DNA of 60,837 nt. Origin: Collinsella sp. (GTDB lineage Bacteria > Actinomycetota > Coriobacteriia > Coriobacteriales > Coriobacteriaceae). The notes under the pieces are model-generated. The model searched no databases. It was not told the origin of the DNA and saw nothing but the letters and a program-made list of their open reading frames with translations. The stretch is from NCBI GenBank assembly GCA_019414025.1, contig DXMU01000029.1, positions 1-60,837 of the forward strand, read 5' to 3'. Of the stretch, positions 24,132-32,922 are shown in pieces. The stretch's first letter is position 1. The number at the start of each line of letters is the position of its first letter. A program made the position numbers and the translations under genes.

Positions 24132-25493
24132 TTACAGACCGGCGATGTGATCGGCGGGCGTCGCGACAACCTGTCCGGCGCTCTTGGCGGGACGCTTCTT
24201 CTTGGTCTCGGCCGTGCCCAAAAGCTTCGCCTCAAGACCGCTCACCAAGCGAGCGAGCGGCAGGGTGATGACCAGATAGAACAGGGCGGCAACCACGTAC
24301 GGTGTAATGGAGCCCGTCGTGGCCACGATGGTACGGGCGTTCATGACGATCTCGACCACACCCACGGCGGCAAGCAGCGACGTATCCTTGTAAAGCAAGA
24401 TAAACTCGCTGGTCAGCGTAGGCAAAACATTACGGAACGTCTGCGGAATCATGACATAGAGCAGCGTCTGGAACGCGTTCATGCCCAGCGAACGCGCAGC
24501 CTCGTTTTGGCCCTTGGGGATCGATTGAATACCGGCACGGAAGATCTCGCATAGGTACGCAGACGAGTTCATGGCCATGACGATAACGCCAAGCACGTAG
24601 TCATCAACCTTGACGCCGGCCAACGGCAGACCGAAGAACGCGATATAGATCTGCAGGAACGCCGGCGTACCGCGGATGATATTCACATAGATGCCGGCAA
24701 GGCAACGCAGGATGCGCGACTTGGAGATGCGCATGAGCGACAAGGCAAAGCCAAAGGGAATTGCCAGCGGAAACGCCACAAGCACGATCGAGAGCGACAT
24801 AAGGAAGCCCTTAAAGACGATCGGCAGGCTTTGGACCAAAATGACCGGGTTTAAGAACAGGCGCAGGAACATATTGGAGTTCCAGGCCTCGACCCACGGC
24901 TGCTCCTTAAGATCGGCCAGGAAGTTATCGAAGGCCGTCACGCCCTTGATCTCCACCGACGGAATCTTGGAGATCTTCTTGGTCGACCCGTCAGCGAGCG
25001 TATAGGTGCCGCTAAAGGCCTCATCGCCGCCCTCGACGGGGAAGGTCACGCCGTAAACCTCGACACGGAAAAAGCCGCCGGCAGGCGCCGTCTCGCCAAA
25101 GTCGATCTTGAGCGTCTGGCCGTCAGCCTTGCACGTGGGCTTCATGGGCGTACGATCCATGAGGTCCTCGCCCGAGAGCATCGTCAATCGCGTGTCATCG
25201 GTACCAAACGTCGTGCCGTCGACAAACGTCAGCGAAAGACCGCTCAGCTCCTCGTCGGCATCGGCCTGGACCTCCCAGGTAATGCGCGTCTCTGTGCCGC
25301 CGACCACAGCGCTGCCCGAACCGGTGTTGGGTCGGGCGGTAATCTTTGCGGTCTCAAGCGCCTGGGCGGTCGTGGGCGCATATGCCCCCGCGCACACCAG
25401 CGCGAGCGCCACGGCCATGACGCAGGCTAGCTTTTGGAGCAAGGCGGGCAGTAAAAAACGCTGCTCCGCGGCCCCTTCGTTCAATCGAGACAA
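24132..25493 (-). CDS. amino-acid ABC permease with N-terminal secreted domain
   Basis: 453 residues if TTG 25493 (GGAG upstream) is the start; the frame is open further but without a site. A signal-like segment (ACVMAVALALVCAGAYA) is followed by about 190 polar residues of beta type (TRITWEVQADADEELSGLSL). Then comes the standard HisMQ/GlnP permease with the EAARSLGMNAFQTLLYVMIPQ EAA loop. Typical GlnP permeases are about 220 residues, so the extracellular domain is an addition. It may bind or capture substrate near the pore; this is inference. Confidence 0.85.
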   Translation of the reverse strand: MSRLNEGAAEQRFLLPALLQKLACVMAVALALVCAGAYAPTTAQALETAKITARPNTGSGSAVVGGTETRITWEVQADADEELSGLSLTFVDGTTFGTDDTRLTMLSGEDLMDRTPMKPTCKADGQTLKIDFGETAPAGGFFRVEVYGVTFPVEGGDEAFSGTYTLADGSTKKISKIPSVEIKGVTAFDNFLADLKEQPWVEAWNSNMFLRLFLNPVILVQSLPIVFKGFLMSLSIVLVAFPLAIPFGFALSLMRISKSRILRCLAGIYVNIIRGTPAFLQIYIAFFGLPLAGVKVDDYVLGVIVMAMNSSAYLCEIFRAGIQSIPKGQNEAARSLGMNAFQTLLYVMIPQTFRNVLPTLTSEFILLYKDTSLLAAVGVVEIVMNARTIVATTGSITPYVVAALFYLVITLPLARLVSGLEAKLLGTAETKKKRPAKSAGQVVATPADHIAGL

Positions 25494-25560
25494 GGTGGCT
25501 CCTATCGTAGAAGTTGCCGGCAAAACAAGACGGAAATACTCTCCGTCGAGAGAAGCGCAA

Positions 25561-25589
25561 AGGCCCTCTCCGCAAAACGGAAAGGGCCT
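25561..25589 (-). terminator. stem-loop between substrate-binding and permease genes
   Basis: A 12-bp stem around CAAAA/TTTTG. It has little T run, so it probably lowers permease expression relative to the binding protein. Confidence 0.5.
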
Positions 25590-25609
25590 ACACGCAATCA
25601 AGCATCTAT

Positions 25610-26470
25610 TTACTTGATGCTGTACTTAGCCATGAGGGCGTCGACGGTACCGTCGACGGTCAGGTCCTTGATGGCCTGGTTGATGTCGTCCTTGAGCTTG
25701 GTGTTGCCCTGGTTGATGGCGATGGCGTACTCCTCGCCGGTGCTGATCTGCTTGATGGTCTGGCAGGTGTTGAACTGCTCGGCGGTCAGCTGGCTGGCAA
25801 CGGAGCGGTTGGTGACTACGGCGTCACCCTTATCGGACTGCAGGGCGCCGAAGCACTCGGTAGCGTCCTTGTAGGGGACGATCTTGGCCTTGGGGAAGTT
25901 CTCCTGGGCAAAGGACTCGGCGGTCGAGCCAGACTGAACGATGATGGTAGCGTCGGCGTTGTTGAGCTTCTCGCTGTAGTTGTCGGCCGTGATGTCGGTG
26001 TTATCGACCTTGGTCACGATAGCCTGATCGTCCATGTAGTAGGAATCAGAGAAAGTGACTTCCTTCTCACGCTCGGGCGTGTCGGTGATAGCCGCGATGG
26101 AGACGTCATACTTGGCGCCCGAAGCGACGCCCGGAACCAGCGTGTCAAAGTCATTGTTGACATACTCGACATCCAGGCCCAGCTTGTCGCCGATAGCCTT
26201 GATGAGCTCAAGGTCAAAGCCCTGATAATCGCCGTTGTCATCCTTGTACTCAAACGGAGCGTACTCGGCAGAGGTGCCGACGGTCAGCGTACCGTCCTTG
26301 ACGAGCGCGTACTCCTTGGAGCCGTCGACCTTCTCGACCTTAGCGTCGTCAGAGCTGCTGGAACCGGCATCAGAACCAGAGGTGGCGTTGGACGAACCGC
26401 AGCCCGTCAGAGCAAGGGCGAGCGCCATAGCACCCGTGGCGGCAAATGCGCCAAGCTTCTTCAGCTTCAT
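25610..26470 (-). CDS. polar amino-acid ABC transporter substrate-binding lipoprotein
   Basis: 286 residues from ATG 26470. A lipoprotein signal with lipobox LTGC is followed by a Ser/Asp-rich linker, then the SBP family 3 fold: LTVGTSAEYAPFEY, GFDLELIKAIGDKLG, AAITDTPEREKEVTFSDSYY and the C-terminal YAIAINQGNTKLKDDINQAI. It delivers a polar amino acid to the permease. The specific ligand cannot be read. It is first in the unit, and an imperfect hairpin (GACCTC/GAGGTC) lies in its leader. Confidence 0.93.
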   Translation of the reverse strand: MKLKKLGAFAATGAMALALALTGCGSSNATSGSDAGSSSSDDAKVEKVDGSKEYALVKDGTLTVGTSAEYAPFEYKDDNGDYQGFDLELIKAIGDKLGLDVEYVNNDFDTLVPGVASGAKYDVSIAAITDTPEREKEVTFSDSYYMDDQAIVTKVDNTDITADNYSEKLNNADATIIVQSGSTAESFAQENFPKAKIVPYKDATECFGALQSDKGDAVVTNRSVASQLTAEQFNTCQTIKQISTGEEYAIAINQGNTKLKDDINQAIKDLTVDGTVDALMAKYSIK

Positions 26471-26617
26471 AATCAGTCTCCTTCCGGTGACCTCGTTTGA
26501 TTCAGAGGTCTGCAAAAACTGTTGGCTATTATGCACCCGGAATTACGAATCTGCAATGAGAAAACTGATTGAAACAAACCCATAACGTGAATGGAATACT
26601 CTACTTTGTGACAGTCA

Positions 26618-27484
26618 TTACTGCTGCAATGACCTTAATAGTCTAATTTCAGCTGCATAACCTGCAAGTTCGTTCGGAGTCTCCAAAATAAACGGCAGCG
26701 AACGCAAGTGGCCATTCGATACAATATTCTGCATAACCTGCATACCGCCACCAAATTCCTCGCTGCCAAGGTATCCCTTGCCGATGCACTCGTGACGATC
26801 TTTATGGGCGCCACAAGGGTTCTTCGAATCGTTGATGTGTACGGCATGCAAGCGATCGATACCCACCACGCGGTCGAACTCGTCGAGTACGCCGTCCAGA
26901 TCATGGATGATGTCGTAGCCGGCATCGCTCACATGGCAGGTGTCTAGGCAAACGCCCAGCTTGGCCGACAGCTCGGGGCGTTTGCCGGCAACACCCTCAA
27001 TGATGAGCGCCAGTTCCTCAAAGCTGCGGCCCACCTCGGTGCCCTTGCCCGACATGGTCTCGAGCAGCACCGTCGTCTGCTGGCCCTCAAACATCACCTG
27101 ACACAGGGCATCGACAATCATCTGAATGCCGGCGTCGGAGCCCTGCCCCACATGCGCACCGGGATGGAAGTTGTAGTAGTTGCCGGGCAGCGCCTCCATG
27201 CGCCGCAGGTCCTCTGCCATAGCCTCCAAGGCGAACTCGCGCGCCCGCTCTTTGGCAGAACAGGGGTTGTAGGTATACGGGGCATGCGCCACCAGCGGTC
27301 CAAAGTCGTTTTGCGACATAAGCTCGCGCAGAGCCGCCACGTCATCCATGTCAAGTTCTTTTGCCTTGCCACCGCGCGGGTTGCGCGTAAAGAACGCAAA
27401 GGTATTGGCGCCAATGGACAACGCCGTCTCCCCCATTGCCCGATAGCCCTTCGTCGTCGAAAGATGACACCCGATCGTCAGCAT
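26618..27484 (-). CDS. nfo: endonuclease IV (apurinic endonuclease)
   Basis: 288 residues from ATG 27484 after GAGGAGGGAG. Zinc-ligand motifs of the AP-endonuclease 2 family are present: HAPYTYN, NFHPGAH, LLETMSGKGTEVG, GVCLDTCH, HINDSKNPCGAHKDRHECIG and ILETP near the end. It cuts DNA 5' of abasic sites. A structured repeat B occupies the space between its ribosome site and the preceding oxidoreductase gene. Confidence 0.94.
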   Translation of the reverse strand: MLTIGCHLSTTKGYRAMGETALSIGANTFAFFTRNPRGGKAKELDMDDVAALRELMSQNDFGPLVAHAPYTYNPCSAKERAREFALEAMAEDLRRMEALPGNYYNFHPGAHVGQGSDAGIQMIVDALCQVMFEGQQTTVLLETMSGKGTEVGRSFEELALIIEGVAGKRPELSAKLGVCLDTCHVSDAGYDIIHDLDGVLDEFDRVVGIDRLHAVHINDSKNPCGAHKDRHECIGKGYLGSEEFGGGMQVMQNIVSNGHLRSLPFILETPNELAGYAAEIRLLRSLQQ

Positions 27485-27499
27485 CTCCAGCTCCCTCCT

Positions 27500-27580
27500 C
27501 ATCAGTTGCGGAAAAATACGGTCTATTGGTGCCTTATTTTGGCGCAAACAGACCGTATTCCACCGCAAGTTATAAAAGGG
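27500..27580 (-). repeat. structured repeat B, copy 1
   Basis: 81 nt. The ends (CATCAGTTGCGG and CACCGCAAGTTATAAAAGGG) are the same as in copy 2 at 28667-28747. The inner stem (AATACGGTCT/AGACCGTATT) differs but still pairs. It fills the gap just upstream of the nfo ribosome site. Confidence 0.75.
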
Positions 27581-27636
27581 GCATCAGGAGCAAAGGCCTC
27601 CAGGCATTCCAAGCGCTGGCGCCATGCCCCCACGCC

Positions 27637-28656
27637 CTAAAGTTTCAAGCGAATCGCATCGATGATGTGCGCACAGCGCTGTGTGGCGGCTAGGGACATG
27701 ATGGGGCTTTCGAGTTTCCCCGCCTGAATGAGCTGCGTCGCATGCGACGCCTCACCGTAAAAATCATCGACTTCAAATGGTGCATCGATTTCGAGTACTC
27801 GACCGTCGGAATACTTCACATGGGCGAGCTCGGGGCGATGGAGACGCTCGATTTCCAACGAGCCCCGCTCACAGGCAATCGTTAAGCGGCTTTCATATGC
27901 TGCCTTGCCATCGCACACCATATGAATGGGTATACCGCCGACGCTCATATGGATCTCATCGGCCCAATCGACGCGGCCGCCTGACACGTCACGCCAGCGA
28001 ACTTCACGGGACGAAACCTCGTACGCGCCCGCGAGCAAATCCTCAAACCAACCGACCGCATAGCAGCCCATGTCATATAGACAGCCGCCCTGCAACGGAT
28101 CAAGCAGATAGCCCGAAGGAGGCTCGCCGTAATCGAGCTTTTGCACGCTTTCAATCGAGACAATACGGCCAAGCTCACCCGACGCAAGCAAGTCCTTCAC
28201 GCGAGTGCGCATCGGGCAAAACCGATTCTTCATCGCCTCCATAAACAGCACGCCGCGCTCGCGAGAGGTGGAGGCAATCGAGAGAGCCTCTTCCTCACTC
28301 AAAACGGCCGGCTTTTCGCACAGCACGGCCTTTCCGGCGCGCAGCGCGCGACAGGCCCAACGCGTATGCATGCCATGCGGAAGAGCCAAGTAGATTGCGT
28401 CGACATCGGGGTCGGCAATCAGCGCGTCATAAGCCGCATTGCCGTTATCGTCGACCGAGGCATGGCCATGCGCAGCATCGATCGAAAACGCTCGGCAAAA
28501 TTCCTCGACATGTGCAGGAGTGCGGCCGGCCGCAGCCACCAGCCGTGCCCCGTCGGCCTTCTTGAGCGACGATGCAAATCGATGAGAAATGTGCCCAGCG
28601 CCCAAAATGCCCCAACGAACCTCACGCGAATCATTTCGTAAACCTCGGTCACCCAC
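27637..28656 (-). CDS. Gfo/Idh/MocA-family oxidoreductase
   Basis: 339 residues from GTG 28656 after GGGAGGC. The N-terminal NAD(P)-binding site is WGILGAGHISHRFA; EKPAVLSEEEA is the typical EKP motif, and the C-terminal domain (SGYLLDPLQGGCLYDMGCYAV) resembles trans-1,2-dihydrobenzene-1,2-diol dehydrogenase-like members. The family oxidises sugars or cyclitols. The substrate is unknown. It lies between an aldo/keto reductase and nfo, each boundary occupied by repeat B. Confidence 0.87.
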   Translation of the reverse strand: MGDRGLRNDSREVRWGILGAGHISHRFASSLKKADGARLVAAAGRTPAHVEEFCRAFSIDAAHGHASVDDNGNAAYDALIADPDVDAIYLALPHGMHTRWACRALRAGKAVLCEKPAVLSEEEALSIASTSRERGVLFMEAMKNRFCPMRTRVKDLLASGELGRIVSIESVQKLDYGEPPSGYLLDPLQGGCLYDMGCYAVGWFEDLLAGAYEVSSREVRWRDVSGGRVDWADEIHMSVGGIPIHMVCDGKAAYESRLTIACERGSLEIERLHRPELAHVKYSDGRVLEIDAPFEVDDFYGEASHATQLIQAGKLESPIMSLAATQRCAHIIDAIRLKL

Positions 28657-28666
28657 GATAGCCTCC

Positions 28667-28747
28667 CATCAGTTGCGGTGAAATAGTTCCTGTTGATGCC
28701 TTATTCTGCCGCAAACAGGAACTATTCCACCGCAAGTTATAAAAGGG
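28667..28747 (-). repeat. structured repeat B, copy 2
   Basis: Same 81-nt length and ends as copy 1. Outer arms TTGCGGTG...TATTCCACCGCAA enclose a stem AATAGTTCCT/AGGAACTATT. It starts at the base after the aldo/keto reductase stop codon and ends next to the ribosome site of the following gene. Confidence 0.75.
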
Positions 28748-29938
28748 TCACGAGGAGCGCGTTTTGCCGAAGGCCTTAAGCACTGCCGTCACGGGTCCAG
28801 GCTGAAAACGGCGGCGTACGTCGTCGAGACGCTCGGGGATATCGATGTGTTGCGGGCAGTGACGCGCACATTTGCCGCACTTGACGCAATTGCTCACGAG
28901 TTTGGGCTCGCTCGTGCGCGCCGCACTCGCCGTAAAGTATTGCGACAGCCCCGTAAACCAGCTGTGCGCATAGCTCGCGTTGTAGGCGGCAAAGCAGCCG
29001 GGAATGTTGATACCCTTGGGGCATGGCATGCAGTAGCCGCATCCCGTGCAGGGCACGCGGTTCGTTTTCTCAAACTCTTCCAGCACGCGCGCGATGGTAT
29101 CAAGCTGACCTGTCGTCATCGAGTCCGGCAGCGCACGATTGGCCAGCGCTGCATTCTCATCCACCTGCGCGGTATCGGTCATACCCGAAAGCAGCATCGT
29201 CACCTGAGGATGATTCCACACCCACGAAAGACCCCAGGCGGCAGGAGTGCGCAAATGCGGGTCACGGGCACTATCGAGCACAGCGCGGGCCCGTGGCGGC
29301 AGCTTGCCCGCTAAACGCCCGCCCAGCAGCGGCTCCATCACAAACACCGCGAGGCCTCGCTCGGCGGCGGCCATGAGCCCCGCCGTTCCCGCCTGATAGC
29401 GCTCTCCAGCGTAATTGTACTGGATCTGGCAAAAGTCCCACTCACATGCATCGAGCATTGTCAGAAAGTCCGCTGCGCTGCCGTGGTACGAAAAACCAAT
29501 CTGGCGAATGCGCCCCGCCGCCTTTTGACGCGCGATCCAGTCCTCGATGCCCAACGCCACCACACGTTCCCACTGGGCGGGCGAGGTAATGTTGTGCATG
29601 AGGTAATAGTCGATATGGTCGGTCCGTAGGCGGCGCAGTTGCTCGTCGAAGAACCGGTCGAAATCCTCCGCGCATTTGCACGAAGCATGCGGCAGCTTGG
29701 TTGCGAGCAAAACCTGGTCGCGCAAGCCCAGGCGCTCAAGCGACGCACCCACGCACGCCTCGTTGCCGGGATAGAGATAGGCCGTGTCCAGGTAGTTAAT
29801 CCCCTGCTCCACCGCACGGGAGATGATAGCGTCGGCGGTCTTCGCATCCGGGCGTCCCGGCGCACCGGGAAACCTCATGCAGCCCAGCCCCAACGCCGAG
29901 ATACGGTTGCCGCTTTTGGGGTCAACGCGGTATTGCAC
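28748..29938 (-). CDS. aldo/keto reductase with C-terminal 4Fe-4S domain
   Basis: 396 residues. The AKR barrel has GCMRFPG, GINYLDTAYLYPGNE (catalytic Asp and Tyr region) and LATKLPH (catalytic Lys), then DHIDYYLMHNI. The C-terminal ferredoxin-like part contains CTGCGYCMPCPKG and CVKCGKCARHCPQ, for two clusters. Such fusions are common in anaerobes and probably couple ferredoxin to carbonyl reduction. Substrate unknown. Confidence 0.92.
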   Translation of the reverse strand: MQYRVDPKSGNRISALGLGCMRFPGAPGRPDAKTADAIISRAVEQGINYLDTAYLYPGNEACVGASLERLGLRDQVLLATKLPHASCKCAEDFDRFFDEQLRRLRTDHIDYYLMHNITSPAQWERVVALGIEDWIARQKAAGRIRQIGFSYHGSAADFLTMLDACEWDFCQIQYNYAGERYQAGTAGLMAAAERGLAVFVMEPLLGGRLAGKLPPRARAVLDSARDPHLRTPAAWGLSWVWNHPQVTMLLSGMTDTAQVDENAALANRALPDSMTTGQLDTIARVLEEFEKTNRVPCTGCGYCMPCPKGINIPGCFAAYNASYAHSWFTGLSQYFTASAARTSEPKLVSNCVKCGKCARHCPQHIDIPERLDDVRRRFQPGPVTAVLKAFGKTRSS

Positions 29939-30100
29939 GGCCCCTCCCCTCCCATCGAAGCCCTGACGAGGCGAAACAAACCCGTCACGTCATCGAAACA
30001 CATCGGAATCGCAATTGAGAACGTATCGTAACGCAGCAGAAATCGAGCCGTCACGGCACCGCTTTAACATCAGCAAAAAGCCCGATGAAAGGAGACGAGC

Positions 30101-30295
30101 GTGACCACGCGTGAGGACGCCTACCCCTACCCCGGCGAGCAGTACATCCTCTCGGTCGACCGCTATCAGATCGAGGTCATGGACCATCTGGACAAGCTTC
30201 CCGCCACGGGTGCCGTCATCTTCTGCACCTTCCCCAAGGTCCGCGATGGCGTCGGATACCCCGCCCGCGTCTTTGCGGCCTGCCCCGCAGCGTAG
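30101..30295 (+). pseudogene. C-terminal fragment of a cyclase/kynurenine-formamidase-like protein
   Basis: 64 residues starting at GTG 30101 with AAAGGAG upstream. The sequence EVMDHLDKLPATGAVIFCTF and the PKVRDGVGYPARVFA end match the tail of cyclase-family hydrolases, usually over 200 residues. The metal-binding HxGTHxDxP half is missing. The good ribosome site means it may be translated as a short protein, but a decayed remnant is more likely. Confidence 0.5.
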
Positions 30296-30371
30296 CGTCC
30301 AGGCAAACGTTTCTTTTTTATAACAGCCGCCCCGCGCACCCACCAATCACCCTGGCAGCATACAATCCATC

Positions 30372-30398
30372 AGGCGCCCCTTACGCGGGCGCCTTTTA
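30372..30398 (+). terminator. terminator
   Basis: 8-bp stem AGGCGCCC/GGGCGCCT followed by TTTAC, ahead of the ketopantoate reductase-like gene. Confidence 0.7.
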
Positions 30399-30416
30399 CA
30401 TGGGGAGATGATTCAC

Positions 30417-31331
30417 ATGCAGATCAACAAGGTCGCCTTTATCGGCAAGGGCGGCGTCGGCCTGCTCTACGGCAGCATGATCGCCCGGGCGCTCGGCAAC
30501 GACGCCGTCGAATACGTCATGGATGATGCCCGTTTTGAGCGCCATGCGAACGACGCGCTCACCGTCAACGGCAAGCCCTGCGATCTCACGTCCGTCCGTG
30601 CCAGCGAGGTAGCGCCCGCCGATCTGGTCATCCTGACGGTCAAGACCACCGGTCTCGACCAAGCACTCAAGACTATGGAGCGTGTCGTGGGACCCAACAC
30701 GCTCATCGCCTCGCTGTGCAACGGCATTACGAGCGAGCAAAAGATTGCCGAACGCTTTGGCTGGGAGCATACCGTCCTGGGTATCTGCCAAGGCATGGAC
30801 GCCGTGTTCCTCAACGGCGCGCTCACCTTTACCAATGCGGGCGAGATCCGCTTTGGTGCGGCCGCCGGCACCGACCCCGCGACCGTCACCGCTATCGACG
30901 GGCTCTACATGCGCTGCAGCATCGCCCACACCGTCGAGGACGACATCAACCGCCGCATGTGGGCCAAACTCATGCTCAACGACGGTATCAACCAGACCTG
31001 CATGGCCTACGGCGGGACCTACGGAAGCGCCACGGAGCCGGGCTCCGAGCAACGTCGCTGCTTTGTTTCCGCCATGCGCGAAACGCTTGCGGTCGCCAAC
31101 GCCGAAGGCGTTGAGCTGACCGAGGCAGACCTGACGCAAATGGTGCACCTCATCGAGGGAATCGACCCCGCCGGTATGCCCTCGATGGCGCAGGACCGCA
31201 TCGCACAACGAAAAACCGAAGTCGAGGAGTTCGCGGGCACCATTTGCCGCCTGGCCGCCAAACACGATATCCAAGTGCCGCAAAACGATTGGCTCTACCA
31301 GAGGATTCGCGAAATAGAAAGCAGCTGGTAG
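30417..31331 (+). CDS. ketopantoate reductase family protein (ApbA/PanE-like)
   Basis: 304 residues from ATG 30417; GGGGAG lies 10 bases before it and too close to the ATG at 30408. The nucleotide-binding site is VAFIGKGGVGLLYGSMIA. LVILTVKTTGLDQAL, CNGITSEQ and WAKLMLNDGINQTC (catalytic Lys and Asn) follow the PanE order. The dinucleotide motif is GKGGVG rather than GxGxxG of classical PanE, so it may be a paralogue acting on another 2-keto acid. Flanked by terminators; single gene. Confidence 0.85.
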   Translation: MQINKVAFIGKGGVGLLYGSMIARALGNDAVEYVMDDARFERHANDALTVNGKPCDLTSVRASEVAPADLVILTVKTTGLDQALKTMERVVGPNTLIASLCNGITSEQKIAERFGWEHTVLGICQGMDAVFLNGALTFTNAGEIRFGAAAGTDPATVTAIDGLYMRCSIAHTVEDDINRRMWAKLMLNDGINQTCMAYGGTYGSATEPGSEQRRCFVSAMRETLAVANAEGVELTEADLTQMVHLIEGIDPAGMPSMAQDRIAQRKTEVEEFAGTICRLAAKHDIQVPQNDWLYQRIREIESSW

Positions 31332-31366
31332 TGCTCGGCATACTGTAGCCAGCAGATCCAATGGCA

Positions 31367-31409
31367 AAGCCGCCGCAAGGGGCACTCCCCTCGCGGCGGC
31401 TTCCTTTTT
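31367..31409 (+). terminator. terminator after the ketopantoate reductase-like gene
   Basis: 10-bp stem AAGCCGCCGC/GCGGCGGCTT with a T-rich tail. Confidence 0.85.
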
Positions 31410-31440
31410 CATCTTTGGCCAAAAATCAGCTTCACAACGG

Positions 31441-31647
31441 TTAGAGCTGCGACTCCGACGCCTGGTCCTCATCGTCGCGACAAAGAACTACACCTGCACT
31501 TCCCAGCAGCGCGGCCGCGATCAGCGCGCCGACCACGATAGGAGCAGCCCCGCATGTCCCCTGCATGCCCGCGACGAGCGCGGCCGTGGGACCAAGGCAG
31601 CCAAGCATCAACGCGACGGCGGCAACGGCGATATCTCGAGCATTCAC
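31441..31647 (-). CDS. small membrane protein, 68 aa
   Basis: Two hydrophobic segments (IAVAAVALMLGCLGPTAALV and PIVVGALIAAALLGSAGVVL) are followed by an acidic tail DDEDQASESQL. GGAGGAAG lies about 12 bases before the ATG, a little far. No family recognised. It could be a small two-helix envelope protein. Confidence 0.55.
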   Translation of the reverse strand: MNARDIAVAAVALMLGCLGPTAALVAGMQGTCGAAPIVVGALIAAALLGSAGVVLCRDDEDQASESQL

Positions 31648-31836
31648 AAGACCACTTCCTCCAAGAGAAAGACCTTATTTCTCATGAACTAGTGTGCCCC
31701 GCACCCATACGCCCAGCGTACCGCCACGGTAAGGGCTCTGTTAACTCGAACGCACATAAAGAACGGGCGGCTTTACGTTGCCTAAAAGCTCAGTAAAGAC
31801 GCCCGCCCATCATGTGCCAATTTTCCTTATGGCAGA

Positions 31837-32610
31837 TTACCAACCGGTATAGTAGTCGGTAGTTCCGGCGGCGCAGCCGGAGTCATAGACCTTGCACTCG
31901 CCCTTGGAACCGGTAAACGTGGAGCCCTGAGCCTTATCGCCCGCGGCAACAACGTAATAGCCGTCGGAATCGCGCCAGAAGCCCTCAGAATCCTGAGTCC
32001 ATTCGCCCGTGCGATAGTGATAAAGCACATTGCTGCTGTAATAGGTCTCGCGGCGCCCGTTGTAGTTATTGACACCCGCAGAGCGCGTCAGGCCCGATCC
32101 GTTCGCGTAGGACGCGGCGAACGCGTAGGACGGAGTGTAACCGGCGTTGTAGTACGAAGCCTCGGCGACCTCGGCAGCCTCCGCCTCGGCGGCAGCTTCG
32201 AGCGCTTCGCGCTTAGCATCCTCAAGCGCAGTGCGCAGCTCATCGAGCTCGGTCGACTTGGCATCGACCTCCCCCATCGTCAACAGGTTACCCGCACCGT
32301 CGATGCAACCCTGCAACACAGCGCGCTCGTCATCGGTGGCATAGTCGCCATACATATTCATAATGATCTGAGCGCGCATCTCCAGGGAATCGCGCTTGGC
32401 CTCCATCGAGGCGTTCCACTCCTGCATGGAACCATAACCATCGCCGCGATAGTCAACGGGCTGTACCAGCGTCGTCTCGGACGGCGTAGATCCAACCGTA
32501 TCGGACAGTGTTGCGGCGTGGGCATCAGTTGCACCAGCGCCCGCCAAAAGTGCCACGGCCAGAGCGGCGGAAAGGGCGGCGGCTTTCGGTTTTCGTGAAT
32601 CGATCCTCAT
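31837..32610 (-). CDS. secreted protein with helical region and 3D-like C-terminal domain
   Basis: 257 residues from ATG 32610. A signal peptide (ALSAALAVALLAGAGATDAHA) is followed by a helical segment rich in E, A and K (LRTALEDAKREALEAAAEAE). The C-terminus reads GFWRDSDGYYVVAAGD, then GSKGECKVYDSG, ending TTDYYTGW. The D-S-G...D-Y arrangement resembles the end of 3D/RlpA-like double-psi barrels found in wall-active proteins; this is inference. The region just after the signal carries no catalytic motif I can name. Confidence 0.75.
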   Translation of the reverse strand: MRIDSRKPKAAALSAALAVALLAGAGATDAHAATLSDTVGSTPSETTLVQPVDYRGDGYGSMQEWNASMEAKRDSLEMRAQIIMNMYGDYATDDERAVLQGCIDGAGNLLTMGEVDAKSTELDELRTALEDAKREALEAAAEAEAAEVAEASYYNAGYTPSYAFAASYANGSGLTRSAGVNNYNGRRETYYSSNVLYHYRTGEWTQDSEGFWRDSDGYYVVAAGDKAQGSTFTGSKGECKVYDSGCAAGTTDYYTGW

Positions 32611-32922
32611 GTAGCTGGAAACCTCCGTAGTGCGTTTTTGCTGCGTTTGAGCTGCGTGTGATTCGATCGCGCTGCATAGTACCCCGAGCAAATCGCGACC
32701 TGCGGTTTTACTCAAAAGGCGCATGTCAATTGCGTAAAACTCACATCCTCTCAACAGGAGTTTTCCACAACTCGAATGCATAAAGCGTGTCAAAAACCCT
32801 GTTTTTGCGCCCTCTCTATGCAAAAAAGACGCCTATGCAACCATTGTTCGCACAGGCGCCTTGAGCAGGCATTTTATGCAGTTATACCTATCGAGTCGCA
32901 AGGGGTCCTTGCACAAGTCGCC

